A DNA stretch of 64,000 nucleotides. Source: Pseudonocardia alaniniphila (lineage in GTDB: Bacteria > Actinomycetota > Actinomycetes > Mycobacteriales > Pseudonocardiaceae). Position 1 is the stretch's first letter, and every line of letters starts with the position of its first letter. The notes under the pieces were generated by a model that worked only from the letters and a program-made list of their open reading frames with translations, did no database searches and was not told the DNA's origin. The stretch lies in the NCBI RefSeq assembly GCF_022524485.1, contig NZ_JAKXMK010000022.1, forward strand, positions 62,001 through 126,000, written 5' to 3'. The translations under genes and the position numbers were made by a program. Below, one piece after another: positions 7,374-15,904 of this stretch.

Positions 7374-8459
7374 TCAGTCCGACGCGTAGAACTGCGTGAG
7401 GCGCTCGGCCTCCTCCTGCAGCTCACGCGCGGCGGCAGGGGGCAGCTCGTGGAACGGCTCGCAGCGGACGGCGCCGTCGACGTGGCGCCAGGTGCCCGCC
7501 ACGCGACCGTCGACGAGGAACGTGGGCACCGACTGAGGCGACGTCGTGGCGAAGACCACCGGTCGGTGCTCCTCGGGAAGGATCTGCGCGCGCCGCGCGT
7601 GGACGAGGAGAACCGCGTCCCACTGCCCCAGGAACCGCACGGGCGCGGGAGTGCCGGCGGGCGGCAGCGGGGCACCGGGCAGGTCGAACAGCTCGCCACC
7701 CGACTCGTCACGGAACCGGCGCAGCTCCAGCCGTTGCAACACCTGCCGCGCGGTGGTGACCGTCCACCCGCAGAACAACGAGACGTCCTTGGCGGACGCC
7801 GGGCCGAACCCGCCCAGGTAGCGCCGCACGAGCAGCTCCTGGCCCTCCTCCTCCGACGGAGCGGGCTCGGGCACGGGAACCGTGTGCTCCGCCAGCCCGT
7901 AGACGTGAGCCCGCGGTGTGGCCCAGGTGCCTGCGGGCGGCACCCGGACCAGGTCGATCCAGAGCTGGGCTCCGGACCACACCTCGCGCGTAAAACCGTC
8001 GGCGGCGAGGAGCCGCTGGATCTCGGCCTGTTTGAGCGGCCCCTCCGCCAGATAGCGGCGCACGGCGTCGGCGACCTTCGGCATGTCGGTGGCGGCCGCG
8101 CGGTAGGCCCGGAGCCACCACTCCCGCCGTGGAGCGCGCACCGCCTCGGTGAGAGGCCGGTAGTCGCGCGCCGAGACCATGTGGATCGTGCAGCGCATGA
8201 CCCACCCCTGCACGATGCGCCCGCTCATCAGGGCGTCGGTGAGCATCTCCCGGCGAAAGCCCGCGAGCCTCGACCACAGCCCCACGTAGCCCGACGGCGC
8301 GTACTGCGTCTGCAGCCCCGCGACCTGCTCGACAGCACGTTCCGGCGCGAGCGACGCACGCTCCAGGAGGAGCTGACGGGCGAGGACCGCGCGATTGATC
8401 TCCTCGATGGACAGCACCCGCTCGGCCATGCCGGGGAGTGTGCCGCGAACCACCGACAT
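7374..8459 (-). CDS. Winged-helix protein of the AlkZ/YcaQ (HTH_42) family
   Basis: 361 aa. The N-terminal pattern LSIEEINRAVLARQLLLER...VEQVAGLQTQYAPSGYVGLWSRL is typical of the family annotated as winged-helix DNA-binding or AlkZ-like. AlkZ of Streptomyces and E. coli YcaQ are DNA glycosylases that unhook crosslinks or alkylated bases; whether this member retains that activity is not clear from sequence. The start is the ATG at 8459 with GGGAG 9 nt upstream; ATG at 8429 (MAERVLS) is an alternative. Confidence 0.65.
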   Translation of the reverse strand: MSVVRGTLPGMAERVLSIEEINRAVLARQLLLERASLAPERAVEQVAGLQTQYAPSGYVGLWSRLAGFRREMLTDALMSGRIVQGWVMRCTIHMVSARDYRPLTEAVRAPRREWWLRAYRAAATDMPKVADAVRRYLAEGPLKQAEIQRLLAADGFTREVWSGAQLWIDLVRVPPAGTWATPRAHVYGLAEHTVPVPEPAPSEEEGQELLVRRYLGGFGPASAKDVSLFCGWTVTTARQVLQRLELRRFRDESGGELFDLPGAPLPPAGTPAPVRFLGQWDAVLLVHARRAQILPEEHRPVVFATTSPQSVPTFLVDGRVAGTWRHVDGAVRCEPFHELPPAAARELQEEAERLTQFYASD

Positions 8460-8483
8460 TCCGGCGATCTCCCACCAACGTGA

Positions 8484-8609
8484 CAGCGCGAGGTGCTCCG
8501 CCTCGCCGCCGACGGCCTGCGCAACTACCTCTCGACGGCGATCACCAAGCTCGGGGTGCGCAACCGGATCGAGGCCGCCCGCGTGGCCCGCGACCGGGGC
8601 CGGCTCTGA
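8484..8609 (+). pseudogene. Remnant of a LuxR-type HTH domain with internal deletion
   Basis: The frame reads QREVLRLAADGLRNYLSTAI then TKLGVRNRIEAARVARDRGRL and stop. The first part is helix 1 of a NarL/LuxR HTH and the second part its recognition helix and C-terminal end, but the segment that normally joins them (roughly 15-18 residues around the EIA..L..S..TV region) is missing. A TGA stands immediately upstream and no receiver domain remains. It is a decayed response-regulator gene between the AlkZ-like gene and the monooxygenase pair. Confidence 0.7.
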
Positions 8610-8616
8610 GAGGCCG

Positions 8617-9987
8617 TCATCCCGCGGCCCGCGCCGTCGACCGACCGGCGGTGGGGCGGGCGAGCCCGAGGTGGTCGCGCAGGGTCGGCCCGGTGTATTC
8701 GGTGCGGTAGCTGCCGCGGTCCTGCAGTTCCGGCACCACCTTCTCGACGAACTCGTCGAGCCCGCCGGGCACCAGGTGCGGGATGAGGATGAAGCCGTCG
8801 GAGGCGTTCTCCTGCACGTAGACGTCCATCTGCTCGGCCACCTGCCGTGGCGTGCCGACGAACGACTGCCGCGCGGTGGTCTCGATGATCAGCTCCCGGA
8901 TCGAGAGGCCGCCCTTCGCCTCGGAGAGCTCCCGCCACTGCCGGGCCACGGCCAGGCTGTCCTTCTCGTGCCGCACCCGGCCGCGCGTGATCGACACACC
9001 TTCCGGATCGGGATCGACGTCGGGCAGCGGGCCGTCCGGGTCGTAGGCCGACAGGTCGCGGCCCCACACCTGCTCGAGGAATGCGATCGCGGTCTGCGGG
9101 CTCACCTGTGCCCGCCGGATCTCCGCCGCCGCCTCCGCTGCGTCCTCGGGGGTGTCGCCGAGCGCGAACGTCGTGGCCGGCAGGATCGTCACGTCCCGTT
9201 CGGAACGTCCGTAGCGCGGGAGCCTGCCCTTCAGGTCGCGGTAGAACGCCTGGCCGGACTCGAGCGTGCCGTGCCGGGAGAAGATCGCGTCCGCGGTCCG
9301 GGCGCCGAACTCGCGCCCCGCGTCGGAGTCGCCGGACTGGATCAGCACCGGATGTCCTTGCGGAGTCGGCGGGAGCGAGAACCGTCCCGAGAACGAGAAC
9401 TGCTCTCCCCGGTGCTCGACGACGGGCGCCGCGCCGTCGCGGACGAACGCGCCGCGCTCCCGGTCGGCCACCATGGCGTCCTCCGCCCACGAGAGCCACA
9501 GCTCACGGACCGCGTCGAGGATCTCCTGCGCCCGCTCATAGCGTTGCTCGGGCGCCAGGAACCCGCCGCGCCGGAAGTTCTCGCCGGTGAACGCGTCGGA
9601 GCTGGTGACGAGGTTCCAGGCGGCCCGGCCGCCGGACAGGTGGTCGAGCGATGCCAGCTGCTTCGCGAGCTCGTAGGGCTCGTTGAACGTGGTGTTGAGC
9701 GTGCCGCCCAGGCCCAGGTGCGTGGTGACGGCGGCGATCGCGTTCAGCACGGTGAGCGTGTCGGGTCGCCCGACCACGTCGAGGTCGTGGATGCGGCCGC
9801 GGTGCTCGCGCAGCCGCAGCCCCTCGGCGAGAAACAGGAAGTCGAACAGGCCCCGCTCGGCCGTCCGCGCGAAATGCACGAACGAGGCGAAGTCGGTCTG
9901 GCTCCCGGACTCCGGGTCGCTCCACACCGTGGTGTTGTTGACGCCGGGGAAATGCGCGGCCAGATGGATCTGCTTCTTGGCGTTCAT
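8617..9987 (-). CDS. LLM-class FMN-dependent monooxygenase (NtaA/SnaA/DszA type)
   Basis: 456 aa, the size of the NtaA/SnaA/DszA group. It opens MNAKKQIHLAAHFPGVNN and contains GGTLNTTFNEPYELAKQLAS, SGGRAAWNLVTS and HPVLIQSGDSDAGREFGA, conserved blocks of this luciferase-like family. These enzymes use FMNH2 and O2 to attack C-N or C-S bonds (nitrilotriacetate, dibenzothiophene sulfone, alkyl sulfur compounds). Its ATG overlaps the stop of the upstream paralogous gene (ATGA), with GGAGGTG just ahead, so the two are translationally coupled. No flavin reductase is adjacent. Substrate unknown. Confidence 0.8.
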   Translation of the reverse strand: MNAKKQIHLAAHFPGVNNTTVWSDPESGSQTDFASFVHFARTAERGLFDFLFLAEGLRLREHRGRIHDLDVVGRPDTLTVLNAIAAVTTHLGLGGTLNTTFNEPYELAKQLASLDHLSGGRAAWNLVTSSDAFTGENFRRGGFLAPEQRYERAQEILDAVRELWLSWAEDAMVADRERGAFVRDGAAPVVEHRGEQFSFSGRFSLPPTPQGHPVLIQSGDSDAGREFGARTADAIFSRHGTLESGQAFYRDLKGRLPRYGRSERDVTILPATTFALGDTPEDAAEAAAEIRRAQVSPQTAIAFLEQVWGRDLSAYDPDGPLPDVDPDPEGVSITRGRVRHEKDSLAVARQWRELSEAKGGLSIRELIIETTARQSFVGTPRQVAEQMDVYVQENASDGFILIPHLVPGGLDEFVEKVVPELQDRGSYRTEYTGPTLRDHLGLARPTAGRSTARAAG

Positions 9988-11114
9988 GCGTTCACCTCCG
10001 CGTACCGATTGGCGGGCCGGGACAGGCCGAAGCGCTCGCGCAACGTCGCACCGGGCGGCACCGGCGGGCGCAGGCCGCGCTCGGCGAGCCGGGGCACCAC
10101 ATCGGCGGCGATGGCCTGCACGCCGCTGGGCAGCGCCAGGGGCACGGCGGTGACACCGTCGGCAGCACCGCCGGAGACGGCCTCCGCGATCACGTCGACC
10201 AGGGCGTCCGCCGTGTCGACGACCCGCAGCGACGAGGCGGCGAGCTCGCGGTGGGCGTCGAGCGCGTCGAGCGCGCGGCGGGCGCCCGCCGCGTCCGAGT
10301 CCAGCAGCACCTCCACGTCGAGCAGCACGGCGACGTCGTCCGGGTTCCGGCCGGCCGCCGCCACTGCCGCACGCACCCGCTCGCGGGCGGTGTGGGCCGC
10401 GGCGAGGTCGGCGGCCGCGACCCGCACGACGTCGGCCCGGGCGGCGGCGACCCCGAGTGCCTCGGGTTCGTCGCCGCGCAGCACCACCAGCGGGTGCGCC
10501 TGCGGGCTGCGCGGGGTGATCGACGGGCCCTTGACGGAGAAGAACTCGCCGGCGAAGTCGATGTAGTGCAGCTTGTCGCGGTCGACGTAGCGGCCGGTGG
10601 CGACGTCGCGGATGACCGCGTCGTCCTCCCAGGAGTCCCACAGCGCCGCCACGACCTCGATGACGTCGGCGGTCTCGCGCCACAGGTCGGCGGCCGGTGC
10701 GGCCGGCTTGCGACCGAACAGCTCCGCCTCCGCCGGAGTGCGCGACACGAGGGGCTCCCAGCCGGCGCGGCCGGAGGACACGAGGTCGAGGGTGGCGATC
10801 GCCTTGGAGATGTGGAACGGCTCGGTGTGCGTGACGGTCACCGCGGGGACCAGCCCGACCCCGGGGACGACCGGCGCCACCCTTGCGGCGATGGCCACCG
10901 CGTCCAGTCGAATGGGCACGAGGTCCGGGTCGCCGGACGGCGGCACGAGCGAGTCGGGCACGGCCACGAAGTCGGCGCCGGCGGCGAGCCTCGTCAGCTC
11001 GACGTGATAGGCGGCGGTGAGCAGCTCCTCGGGACGCGCGTCGGGCCGTCGCCACGCAGCCGGGTGCCGGCCCGCCCCGGACACTTCCACCGCCAGATAC
11101 GTGCCCTGTGCCAT
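9984..11114 (-). CDS. LLM-class flavin-dependent oxidoreductase
   Basis: 376 aa. Similar order of blocks to its downstream neighbour but shorter: GLVPAVTVTHTEPFHISKAIATLDLVSSGRAGW, then HPLVVLRGDEPEALGVAAARADVV. This belongs to the bacterial luciferase-like superfamily. The start at ATG 11114 is set by GGAGGG 5 nt upstream; the longer frame has no site. It is the first gene of a two-gene operon, sharing ATGA with the second enzyme. The pair may act on consecutive steps of an organosulfur or amine compound (inference). Confidence 0.75.
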   Translation of the reverse strand: MAQGTYLAVEVSGAGRHPAAWRRPDARPEELLTAAYHVELTRLAAGADFVAVPDSLVPPSGDPDLVPIRLDAVAIAARVAPVVPGVGLVPAVTVTHTEPFHISKAIATLDLVSSGRAGWEPLVSRTPAEAELFGRKPAAPAADLWRETADVIEVVAALWDSWEDDAVIRDVATGRYVDRDKLHYIDFAGEFFSVKGPSITPRSPQAHPLVVLRGDEPEALGVAAARADVVRVAAADLAAAHTARERVRAAVAAAGRNPDDVAVLLDVEVLLDSDAAGARRALDALDAHRELAASSLRVVDTADALVDVIAEAVSGGAADGVTAVPLALPSGVQAIAADVVPRLAERGLRPPVPPGATLRERFGLSRPANRYAEVNA

Positions 11115-11199
11115 GCGTCCCTCCGGTGGGTGACGTCGACCGGTCTCCCGTGCAAACCCGGGGCCGTCACCGGCACATTCCCACCGATCGGCGTGCGCG

Positions 11200-11961
11200 T
11201 CAGCGCGGACTCCGGTCACCTGCGGCGATGTCGGCCTCGATCGCCGACGCACAGGCCCGCAGCGCCGGAAGGATCTCGCGAACGACGTCGCGAGAGCCTG
11301 CCCTCGTGCTGACGTTCGCCGCCGCCACGACGCTGCCTGCCGCGCCCCGCACCGGCACGGAGATCGAGCGCAGCCCCAGCTCCAGCTCCTGGTCGACCAC
11401 GCAGAACCCGGCCTCGCGCACCCCGTCGAGCTCGCGGGAGAGGTCCGCCGGATCGGTGAGTGTGCGGTCGGTCAGGGCTCGCGGTCGCAGCTCGGCGAGC
11501 CGCTGTGCCCGCTCCTCGCGCGGGAGGGCGGCCAGCAGCACCCGCCCCATGGACGTGGCGTAGGCCGGGAGGCGGGTGCCGATCGTGATGGCGACCGTCA
11601 TGATCCGCGAGGTCGGCACCCTGGCGACGTAGACGACGTCGCCGCCGTCGAGCACCGAGACCGAGGCCGACTCCTGCACCTCACGGACCAGCGCCTCCAG
11701 GTGCGGCGCGGCGATCTCGGGCAAGGACAGGCTGGACAGGTAGGAGTAGCCCAGCTCCAGCACGCGGGGGGTCAGCGCGAAGATCCGTCCGTCGGTGCGG
11801 ACGTAGCCGAGCTCGGTGAGGGTGTGCAGGAAGCGCCGGGTGGCGGCCCGCGGCAGCCCGGTGCGCCGGGCGACCTCGCTGAGGGTCTGCTCCGGGTGCT
11901 CGGCGTCGAACGCCCTGATCACGGCGAGGCCGCGGGCGAGCGAGCGGACGTGCTCGGTCAC
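11200..11961 (-). CDS. pcaR: IclR-family regulator of the PcaR/PcaU type
   Basis: 253 aa. The N-terminal winged helix (VRSLARGLAVIRAF...TLSEVARRTGLPRAATRRFLHTLTELGY) is followed by the IclR effector domain (GTRLPAYATSMGRVLLA, GFCVVDQELELGLRSISVPV). These sequences match the protocatechuate-pathway subgroup. The start is GTG 11961, 13 bp after the pcaB stop, so it is co-transcribed with pcaB. It probably binds the palindrome GTTCGCTGTGCGAAC upstream of pcaB and the CoA transferase genes and responds to a beta-ketoadipate-pathway intermediate (inference from family). Confidence 0.8.
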   Translation of the reverse strand: MTEHVRSLARGLAVIRAFDAEHPEQTLSEVARRTGLPRAATRRFLHTLTELGYVRTDGRIFALTPRVLELGYSYLSSLSLPEIAAPHLEALVREVQESASVSVLDGGDVVYVARVPTSRIMTVAITIGTRLPAYATSMGRVLLAALPREERAQRLAELRPRALTDRTLTDPADLSRELDGVREAGFCVVDQELELGLRSISVPVRGAAGSVVAAANVSTRAGSRDVVREILPALRACASAIEADIAAGDRSPR

Positions 11962-11974
11962 CGCGGCGCCGCCG

Positions 11975-13102
11975 TCACGGCCGCTCCGCGAGCAGCCGGT
12001 CCACCAGGTCGGCGGCGTGCCCGGGCGAGGGGTTCGTGCCGGTGGTGAGCGCGAGGTCGGCGGCCATCCGGTCCGGGTGGACGGCCAGGCCCTCCAGGGA
12101 CGTGCGCAGCCGGGCCGCCGCGCCGCCGGTGGCGCGGAGCAGATCGCCGAGCGTCTCCCACTCGGCGTGCCAGGCTCCGGCAGCACGCTGGTGCTCGTGG
12201 TCGGCGGCGGCGAGCAGCACCGCGGCGAGCCCGGGAGCGCGTCGCGCCGCTCCCCGCGCCGTGATCGCGGCGATCGGGTTGCGCTTGTGCGGCATCGACG
12301 ACGAGTCGCCCGGCGCGGCCTCCGACACCTCCCCGAGCTCCGTCCCGGCGAGCAGCACGATGTCGGTGGCCGGCTTCGCGCACGCCCCGGCGGCGACGGC
12401 CAGTGCGCCGGCGAGCTCGCCGATCCGCGTGCGCTCGGTGTGCCACGGTGCGGCGTCGGAGAGCCGCAGGCCCGCGGCGAGCGACGCGGCCACGGCCGGC
12501 CCGTGCGGATGCAGCGCCGCGAGGGTGCCCGCCGCCCCGCCGAACTGGACGGGCAGTGCGGCGAGGACGCGGGCCAGGCCCGTCCTGGCCCGGTCGAGCC
12601 CGGCGCACCAGCCGGCCGCGACCAGGCCGAACGTCGTGGGCAACGCCTGCTGGCCGAGGGTGCGGGCGATCATCGGGGTCGTCCGGTGCGCGTCGGCCAG
12701 CGCCGCGGCGGCGTCGGCCGCTCCACGCAGGTCGTCGAGCACGATCTCCCCGGCCCAGCCCACGAGGAGCACCGCGGCCGTGTCCATGATGTCCTGGCTG
12801 GTGGCGCCGGGGTGGACCGAGCGACCGGCCTCCCCCGCAGCCGACCTCAGCAGCCGGACCAGCGGGATCACCGGGTTCCCGCCCTCGACGGCCGCGCGCC
12901 CCAGGTCGGCGGGGTCGATCGTGAGGTCCGCCGCCACCGTCGCGATGCGCTCCGCGTCCTTCGCCGGGACGACCCCGTGCTCGGCGGCGGCGCGCGACAG
13001 CGCCACCTCGACGGCGACCAGCGCGGCCACCCACGACGCGTCGTCGAGCCGGGCGGCCACCCGGTCGGCCCCGAACACCGGGTCGAACAGAGCACTGGAC
13101 AT
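11975..13102 (-). CDS. pcaB: 3-carboxy-cis,cis-muconate cycloisomerase
   Basis: 375 aa, of the fumarase/adenylosuccinate lyase superfamily with the signature GDSSSMPHKRNP. HPGATSQDIMDTA is the second active-site block. PcaB-type proteins convert 3-carboxymuconate to 4-carboxymuconolactone in protocatechuate degradation. The start at ATG 13102 (MSSALFDP) aligns with the family; the frame extends 13 codons upstream without support. pcaG, pcaH, pcaC and pcaD are not in the window, so the rest of the pathway must be elsewhere. The IclR regulator and the CoA transferase genes next to it support this assignment over purB or argH. Confidence 0.8.
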   Translation of the reverse strand: MSSALFDPVFGADRVAARLDDASWVAALVAVEVALSRAAAEHGVVPAKDAERIATVAADLTIDPADLGRAAVEGGNPVIPLVRLLRSAAGEAGRSVHPGATSQDIMDTAAVLLVGWAGEIVLDDLRGAADAAAALADAHRTTPMIARTLGQQALPTTFGLVAAGWCAGLDRARTGLARVLAALPVQFGGAAGTLAALHPHGPAVAASLAAGLRLSDAAPWHTERTRIGELAGALAVAAGACAKPATDIVLLAGTELGEVSEAAPGDSSSMPHKRNPIAAITARGAARRAPGLAAVLLAAADHEHQRAAGAWHAEWETLGDLLRATGGAAARLRTSLEGLAVHPDRMAADLALTTGTNPSPGHAADLVDRLLAERP

Positions 13103-13179
13103 GGGCCGGAACTTACGTGCCCCCGTGCGGCCGCGAGGCACAGCCCCGCTCGTCTAGGCGACTCGCGGAGCCGGAGTGT

Positions 13180-13226
13180 GTTCGCTGTGCGAACAGTTGT
13201 ACGTCTGACGCACAGCGCCGTAGGGT
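13180..13226. promoter_or_regulatory. IclR/PcaR operator and pcaI promoter
   Basis: GTTCGCTGTGCGAAC (13180-13194) is a perfect 6-3-6 inverted repeat of the kind bound by PcaR/PcaU-type regulators. TAGGGT at 13221-13226 serves as a -10 box about 11 nt before ATG 13238, consistent with a very short or absent 5' UTR. The site lies between the divergent pcaB-pcaR and pcaIJ units. Confidence 0.6.
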
Positions 13227-13237
13227 CGGCTGTCGTG

Positions 13238-14002
13238 ATGGACAAGGTGGTCGCGTCCGCGGCCGAAGCGGTGGCCGACGTCCCTGACGGCGCGTCGCTC
13301 GCGGTGGGTGGGTTCGGGATGTCCGGGGTGCCGGCGGTGTTGATCGCGGCGTTGCTCGAGCAGGGCGCCACGGATCTGGAGACGATCAGCAACAACCTCG
13401 GCCTCGATGGTTTCGGGTTGGGCACGCTGCTGGCGGCCGGCCGGATCCGGCGCACGATCGGCTCCTATGTGGGCAACAACAAGGAGTTCGCCCGCCAGTA
13501 CCTGGCCGGGGAGATCGAGCTGGAGCTGACTCCGCAGGGCACGCTCGCGGAGCGGCTGCGCGCGGGCGGTGCGGGTATCCCGGCGTTCTTCACCCCGGCT
13601 GGTGTGGGTACCCAGGTCGCCGACGGCGGGCTGCCGTGGCGTTACGCCGCCGATGGTGGTGTGGCGGTGCACTCGCCGCGCAAGGAGGTGCGGGAGTTCC
13701 GCGGGCGGTCCTACGTGCTCGAAGAGGCGATCTCCCCCGACTACGCCCTGGTGCACGCCTGGAAGGGCGATCGCCACGGCAACCTCGTCTACCGGCGCAG
13801 CTCGCGCAACTTCAACCCCGTGTGCGCCGCGGCCGGGCGGGTCACGATCGCGCAGGTCGAGCACCTGGTCGAGCCGGGTGAGATCGACCCGGACGCCGTG
13901 CACACCCCGGGCATCCAGGTGCAGCGCGTGGTGCACGTGCCCGACGCCGACAAGCCCATCGAGTTCCGGACGGTACGCGCTTCGAAGGTGGAGACGGCAT
14001 GA
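13238..14002 (+). CDS. pcaI: 3-oxoacid (3-oxoadipate) CoA-transferase subunit A
   Basis: 254 aa. GASLAVGGFGMSGVPAVLIAAL near the N-terminus and the internal ISNNLGLDGFGLG and AGVGTQVADGGLPW blocks are signatures of family I CoA-transferase alpha subunits. Next to pcaB and a PcaR-like regulator it most likely transfers CoA from succinyl-CoA to 3-oxoadipate; a ketone-body role (ScoA/AtoD) is the alternative. ATG 13238 is used; GTG 13235 is 1 codon upstream. The gene overlaps the beta-subunit gene by 4 nt (ATGA). Confidence 0.8.
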   Translation: MDKVVASAAEAVADVPDGASLAVGGFGMSGVPAVLIAALLEQGATDLETISNNLGLDGFGLGTLLAAGRIRRTIGSYVGNNKEFARQYLAGEIELELTPQGTLAERLRAGGAGIPAFFTPAGVGTQVADGGLPWRYAADGGVAVHSPRKEVREFRGRSYVLEEAISPDYALVHAWKGDRHGNLVYRRSSRNFNPVCAAAGRVTIAQVEHLVEPGEIDPDAVHTPGIQVQRVVHVPDADKPIEFRTVRASKVETA

Positions 14003-14625
14003 CGCTCACCCGTGATCAGCTCGCCGCGCGTGTGGCCGCCGAGCTGCCCGACGGTTCGTATGTCAACCTCGGGATCGGGATGCCGACGCTGGTGCCCGGG
14101 TTCATCCCCGTGGGGCGCACCGTCGTGCTGCACTCGGAGAACGGCATCCTGGGTGTGGGCCCGTACCCGGCCGAGGACGAGATCGACGCCGACCTGATCA
14201 ACGCGGGCAAGGAGACCGTCACCGTCCTGCCCGGGGCGTCCTACTTCGACTCGGCCACGAGCTTCGGGATGATCCGGGGCGGGCACGTCGACGTGGCCGT
14301 GCTCGGGGCGATGCAGGTCAGCGCCCGCGGTGACCTGGCCAACTGGGCCGTGCCCGGCAAGATGATCAAGGGCATGGGCGGGGCGATGGACCTCGTCCAC
14401 GGCGCCCGGCGGGTGATCGTGATGATGGAACACACCGCGCGTGACGGCTCACCGAAGATCGTGGCGGAGTGCACGCTGCCGCTCACCGGCGCCGCGTGCG
14501 TGGACCGGATCGTCACCGACCTCGCCGTGATCGACGTGACCGACGCCGGCCTCACACTCGTGGAGACCGCCCCCGGTGTCACCCCCGACGAGGTACGAGC
14601 GGCGACGGGCGCACCACTGAACTGA
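13999..14625 (+). CDS. pcaJ: 3-oxoacid (3-oxoadipate) CoA-transferase subunit B
   Basis: 208 aa. VNLGIGMPTLVPGF and SENGILGVGPYP are family I beta-subunit motifs; the Glu in SENG is the catalytic residue that forms the enzyme-CoA thioester. GGHVDVAVLGAMQVSARGDLANW is also conserved. Translationally coupled to the alpha subunit. A strong hairpin follows the stop codon. Confidence 0.85.
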   Translation: MTLTRDQLAARVAAELPDGSYVNLGIGMPTLVPGFIPVGRTVVLHSENGILGVGPYPAEDEIDADLINAGKETVTVLPGASYFDSATSFGMIRGGHVDVAVLGAMQVSARGDLANWAVPGKMIKGMGGAMDLVHGARRVIVMMEHTARDGSPKIVAECTLPLTGAACVDRIVTDLAVIDVTDAGLTLVETAPGVTPDEVRAATGAPLN

Positions 14626-14629
14626 GGCC

Positions 14630-14664
14630 GTGGCCCTGCGGACGCCGGACGTCCGCAGGGCCAC
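14630..14664. terminator. Hairpin terminator between pcaJ and P450
   Basis: Perfect 14-bp stem, GTGGCCCTGCGGAC at 14630-14643 with its complement at 14651-14664, and a 7-nt loop. It lies between convergent genes and can work on both strands. Confidence 0.7.
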
Positions 14665-14672
14665 CACGTCGA

Positions 14673-15860
14673 TCAAGCGGAGGGGCCGAGCTCCACCGGG
14701 AGGGTGGTCAGACCGCGGATGAGCGTGCTGCGCCGGTGGAGCAGCTCCTGCGGATCGATCGCCAGTGCCAGTTCCGGGCGCCGGGCGAGCAGCATCCCGA
14801 TCGCCTCCTGACCTTCGATGCGCGCGAGCTGCGCGCCGAGGCAGTGGTGAAGGCCGTGCCCGAAGGCGACGTGGCCCGAGACGTCGCGGTCGACGCGCAG
14901 CTCCTCGGAGTCGGCGAAGCGCTCCTGGTCGCGGTTGGCCGCGGCCAGCGAGAGCTGGACGATCGAGCCGGCCGGGATCGTGACGCCCGAGTACTCGACG
15001 TCCTCGGCGGCGAAGCGGGCCGGGGTGCTGTGCACCGGCGCGTCCCAGCGCAGGAACTCCTCGACCGCCGACGGCAGCAGCTCCGGGCGCTCGCGCAGCA
15101 GCGCGAGCTGCTCGGGGTGGGTGAGCAGCGCGAGCAGGCCGTTGCCGATGAGGTTGACCGTGGTCTCGTGCCCGGCGATGAGCAGCATCATCGCCATGCC
15201 GACGAGTTCGGGCTGCGAGAGCCGGTCGCCGTCCTCCGCCACCTCGATCAGCCCGCTGATGAGGGCGTCGTCGGGCTTCTGGCGCTTCTGCTCGATCAGC
15301 TTGCTCAGGTACTCGAAGAGCTTGGCGGAAGCGGCCATCGACTCGTCGCGCGTCGACTCGTCGACCATCGTGTTGGACCAGGCCGCGAAGTCGTCGCGAT
15401 CATCCGCGGGCACGCCGAGCAGCTCGCAGATCACGAAGACGGGCAACAGGAACGCGTACTCGGCCATGATGTCGACCCGGCCCGAGGCCGGCAGCGCGTC
15501 GAGGAGCTCACCGGCGATCTGCTCGACCCGCGGGCGCAGCTCCTCCATGCGCCGCAGGGTGAACGAGCGCGACACCAGCTTGCGCAGCCGGGTGTGCTCC
15601 GGTGGGTCCATCAGCAACATCATGGGGACGTTCGGGGTGGGGGCATCCGCCCGCGCCTCGGGCGGCAGCGTGAAGCGCCAGTCCTTGCTCAGCCGCGGGT
15701 CGGCGAGCGCGGCGCGCACGTCGGCGTAGCGGCTGAGCAGCCAGACCGTGCCGTCCTGGCGCTCCACCTTGCACACCGGCTCGTCGGAGCGCAGGGCCGC
15801 GTAGGCCGGGTAGGGATCGCGCCAGAAGGCGCCCTCGAACAGCTCGACGGTGGAGGTCAC
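14673..15860 (-). CDS. Cytochrome P450
   Basis: 395 aa, a soluble class I bacterial P450. I-helix oxygen-binding AGHETT, heme loop FGHGLHHCLGAQLAR with the cysteine ligand at residue 340, and PPEHTRLRKLVSRSF near residue 100. The start is GTG 15860 with AAGGAG 5 nt upstream. An 18-bp palindrome lies just upstream, nearly identical to one before the second P450 of this window. No ferredoxin gene is adjacent; the FprA-like reductase could supply electrons. Substrate unknown; the neighbouring FAD oxidoreductase gene (15900-17030) is on the same strand upstream. Confidence 0.9.
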   Translation of the reverse strand: MTSTVELFEGAFWRDPYPAYAALRSDEPVCKVERQDGTVWLLSRYADVRAALADPRLSKDWRFTLPPEARADAPTPNVPMMLLMDPPEHTRLRKLVSRSFTLRRMEELRPRVEQIAGELLDALPASGRVDIMAEYAFLLPVFVICELLGVPADDRDDFAAWSNTMVDESTRDESMAASAKLFEYLSKLIEQKRQKPDDALISGLIEVAEDGDRLSQPELVGMAMMLLIAGHETTVNLIGNGLLALLTHPEQLALLRERPELLPSAVEEFLRWDAPVHSTPARFAAEDVEYSGVTIPAGSIVQLSLAAANRDQERFADSEELRVDRDVSGHVAFGHGLHHCLGAQLARIEGQEAIGMLLARRPELALAIDPQELLHRRSTLIRGLTTLPVELGPSA

Positions 15861-15886
15861 CGGTCTCCTTCGCGCGTTCCGACTGA

Positions 15887-15904
15887 TGTAAGCAGGAGCT
15901 TACA
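15887..15904. promoter_or_regulatory. 18-bp palindromic operator upstream of the P450
   Basis: TGTAAGC-AGGA-GCTTACA is a perfect 7-4-7 inverted repeat, TetR-operator-like, about 27 bp before the P450 start and overlapping the TAA stop of the FAD oxidoreductase gene. A 16/18 match stands at 60868-60885. Confidence 0.6.
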
